A stretch of 38,350 nucleotides of DNA, from positions 1-38,350 of IMG/VR virus record IMGVR_UViG_3300042905_002313; one strand, given 5' to 3'. This document shows positions 37,419 to 38,350 of the stretch, one piece after another; position 1 is the first letter of the stretch, and each line of letters starts with the position of its first letter. A program made the position numbers and the translations under genes. This stretch comes from a virus. Under the pieces are notes generated by a model that was not told the DNA's origin, searched no databases, and saw nothing but the letters and a program-made list of their open reading frames with translations.

Positions 37419-38222
37419 TCAGTCTCCGATCAGCGGGGGGCGGTTGGCGTATGGATGGTCAGCGGCGAGGGGGATGCCCCATTTCCATGATAGGTAGCCG
37501 ACGATATCGGTCCGCTCTGGCAATGACATTGCATTACCAAAGACGAGCATTTCGCCCATTTGCATATTCCAGCACCGACCGGTAGTTGAAAACGTATCGG
37601 CGCCTATGCAAAAAATCTTCGTTCCAGAGGCTGTGTTGGATATCAAGTTTTCGACAATTACCCAATTTGTTACCGGAGATGGAGGCGGCGAGCCGGTGTT
37701 GAAGTTGTTCCAGTTTGACAAGCTTGCGACTGGCTGCGCGTTGAACTCTGCGAGGGTAGAATCTCCTGCGGCGTTTTGCCAGTTATTGCCGTTTATATCC
37801 CATCCAATGATAGAGGTTAGGTCCGAAGCCCCTGTCCTATTCGCATTTGGCGACACTCGCGCGGAGTAGAGACATGGGAATGTATTGAAGCCGGTTGAAG
37901 AGATGTTCGACTTGAAGGCTATGAAATAATGCCTAGCCGCATAGCTGCTCGATGCGGTCTGCATCCAGTCATCCGAGCCATCAAACGATAGCGAGTTCAG
38001 CCCGTTGACTGTGCTGGCAGCTATGCCGGGCTGCAAAGATCCAGTCGTTTGCGACGCATGCCGAGCATTGCCGCTCTTGTCCCGCCACTCCGAAACGCCC
38101 GTTGCAACCGAAATCGTGGACAGATCCGCCGCATCAAGCCAAAGCGCGGGCCTCAACACCTCCGGCGTCCACAGCCGCCCCTGAATGACCGCGCTGTCGT
38201 AGTCCGAGAGCCCGCGCGGCAT
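37419..38222 (-). CDS. LamG/concanavalin-like domain protein (267 aa)
   Basis: PALWLDAADLSTISVATGVS, EWRDKSGNARHASQTTGSLQ, ...LNSLSFDGSDDWMQT, and the end ERTDIVGYLSWKWGIPLAAD, HPYANRPP match LamG-like/ConA-type lectin domains of phage adhesins. The middle (about 37500-38000) is clearly lower in GC than its neighbours and uses more A/T-ending codons, hinting at recent transfer. It may decorate the virion or bind host sugars. Starts with TAATG overlap with the junction-spanning gene. Confidence 0.83.
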   Translation of the reverse strand: MPRGLSDYDSAVIQGRLWTPEVLRPALWLDAADLSTISVATGVSEWRDKSGNARHASQTTGSLQPGIAASTVNGLNSLSFDGSDDWMQTASSSYAARHYFIAFKSNISSTGFNTFPCLYSARVSPNANRTGASDLTSIIGWDINGNNWQNAAGDSTLAEFNAQPVASLSNWNNFNTGSPPPSPVTNWVIVENLISNTASGTKIFCIGADTFSTTGRCWNMQMGEMLVFGNAMSLPERTDIVGYLSWKWGIPLAADHPYANRPPLIGD

Positions 38223-38223
38223 T

Positions 38224-38350
38224 AGACCGTCTCTTCGGACCAGGACCGGACGTAGAGTTCGTTGCCGGACGCCGCGAGCGTCACGCCGCTGTTGTTGATG
38301 AGCGACAGCCGCAGCGAGAACGGCGGCAGGTTGGCCTTCTGGATGCCGAC
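38224..38350. repeat. Right copy of 127-bp terminal direct repeat (circular closure)
   Basis: Exact duplicate of bases 1-127. It encodes again the C-terminal end of the 136-residue virion-type protein that is read leftward from 409. It should be removed when counting genome length or genes. Confidence 0.95.

Noticed and set aside
36709-37497. Plus-strand Ala/Pro/Val repeat protein (262 aa)
   Set aside because: Antisense of the repeat protein at 36594-37415; the minus frame fits the operon and spacing better, although repeats make both look coding.

Overview
The window is one complete, circularly closed genome of a tailed bacteriophage (siphovirus-like, lambda/HK97-type virion genes). Bases 1-127 are repeated exactly at 38224-38350, so the unique genome is about 38,223 bp. 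A gene, 409 down to 1, closes its stop codon only across that junction. An overlap of exactly 127 bases is also what a de Bruijn assembler run at k=127 leaves on a circular contig, so it need not be a physical terminal repeat. The DNA is GC-rich. A GapR-like protein (DUF2312 family), a GcrA-like DNA-binding protein, and DUF6456- and DUF6378-like proteins point to an alphaproteobacterial host; the species cannot be told from sequence alone. I saw no integrase, CI-type repressor pair, tRNA or insertion sequence.

Layout: there are two divergent transcription units. They start from one control region (13557-13712) and meet at 19499-19502, where the last genes of each overlap tail to tail. The leftward (minus) unit begins with a small Cro/YdaS-like regulator. 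It continues through replication and recombination genes (RusA resolvase, GapR-like protein, RecB/Cas4-like nuclease, putative ssDNA-binding protein, Prim-Pol/helicase) and then the terminase subunits. After the junction come adhesin-like virion proteins, fiber-tail adaptor, gpW-like connector, portal, protease-capsid fusion, a methyltransferase-glycosyltransferase fusion, head-tail joining and tail proteins (with a lambda G/GT-like -1 frameshift), tape measure, tail tip and fiber, and finally the lysis genes. Most genes are joined by ATGA or TGATG stop/start overlaps, so translation is probably coupled.

The rightward (plus) unit, 13713-19502, carries about 20 short accessory genes. The most notable element is at 14988-15747: about 22 units of roughly 34 bp in which two different conserved blocks (GAGCGAGCCA and GAACATCA) alternate with two different variable 8-nt segments. 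Right after it, with a good ribosome binding site, lies a 304-residue protein with a Nop/IS110-like helical and helix-hairpin-helix core and no visible nuclease domain. This arrangement matches the TIGR-Tas RNA-guided systems (tandem interspaced guide RNA array plus Tas protein), here of the nuclease-less TasA-like kind. It is the best candidate for an unusual biological system in the window. The rest of the unit holds tiny membrane proteins, Cys-rich proteins, a GcrA-like protein, four paralogues sharing an EIERLRAR coiled-coil module, and a mini HExxH protein.

Other second-look items are a cluster of ten TGTCGGA heptamers beside the replication gene (possible iteron origin), duplicated intercistronic hairpins after two early genes, an internal ribosome binding site that could make capsid protein alone, and a palindrome covering the terminase ribosome binding site.
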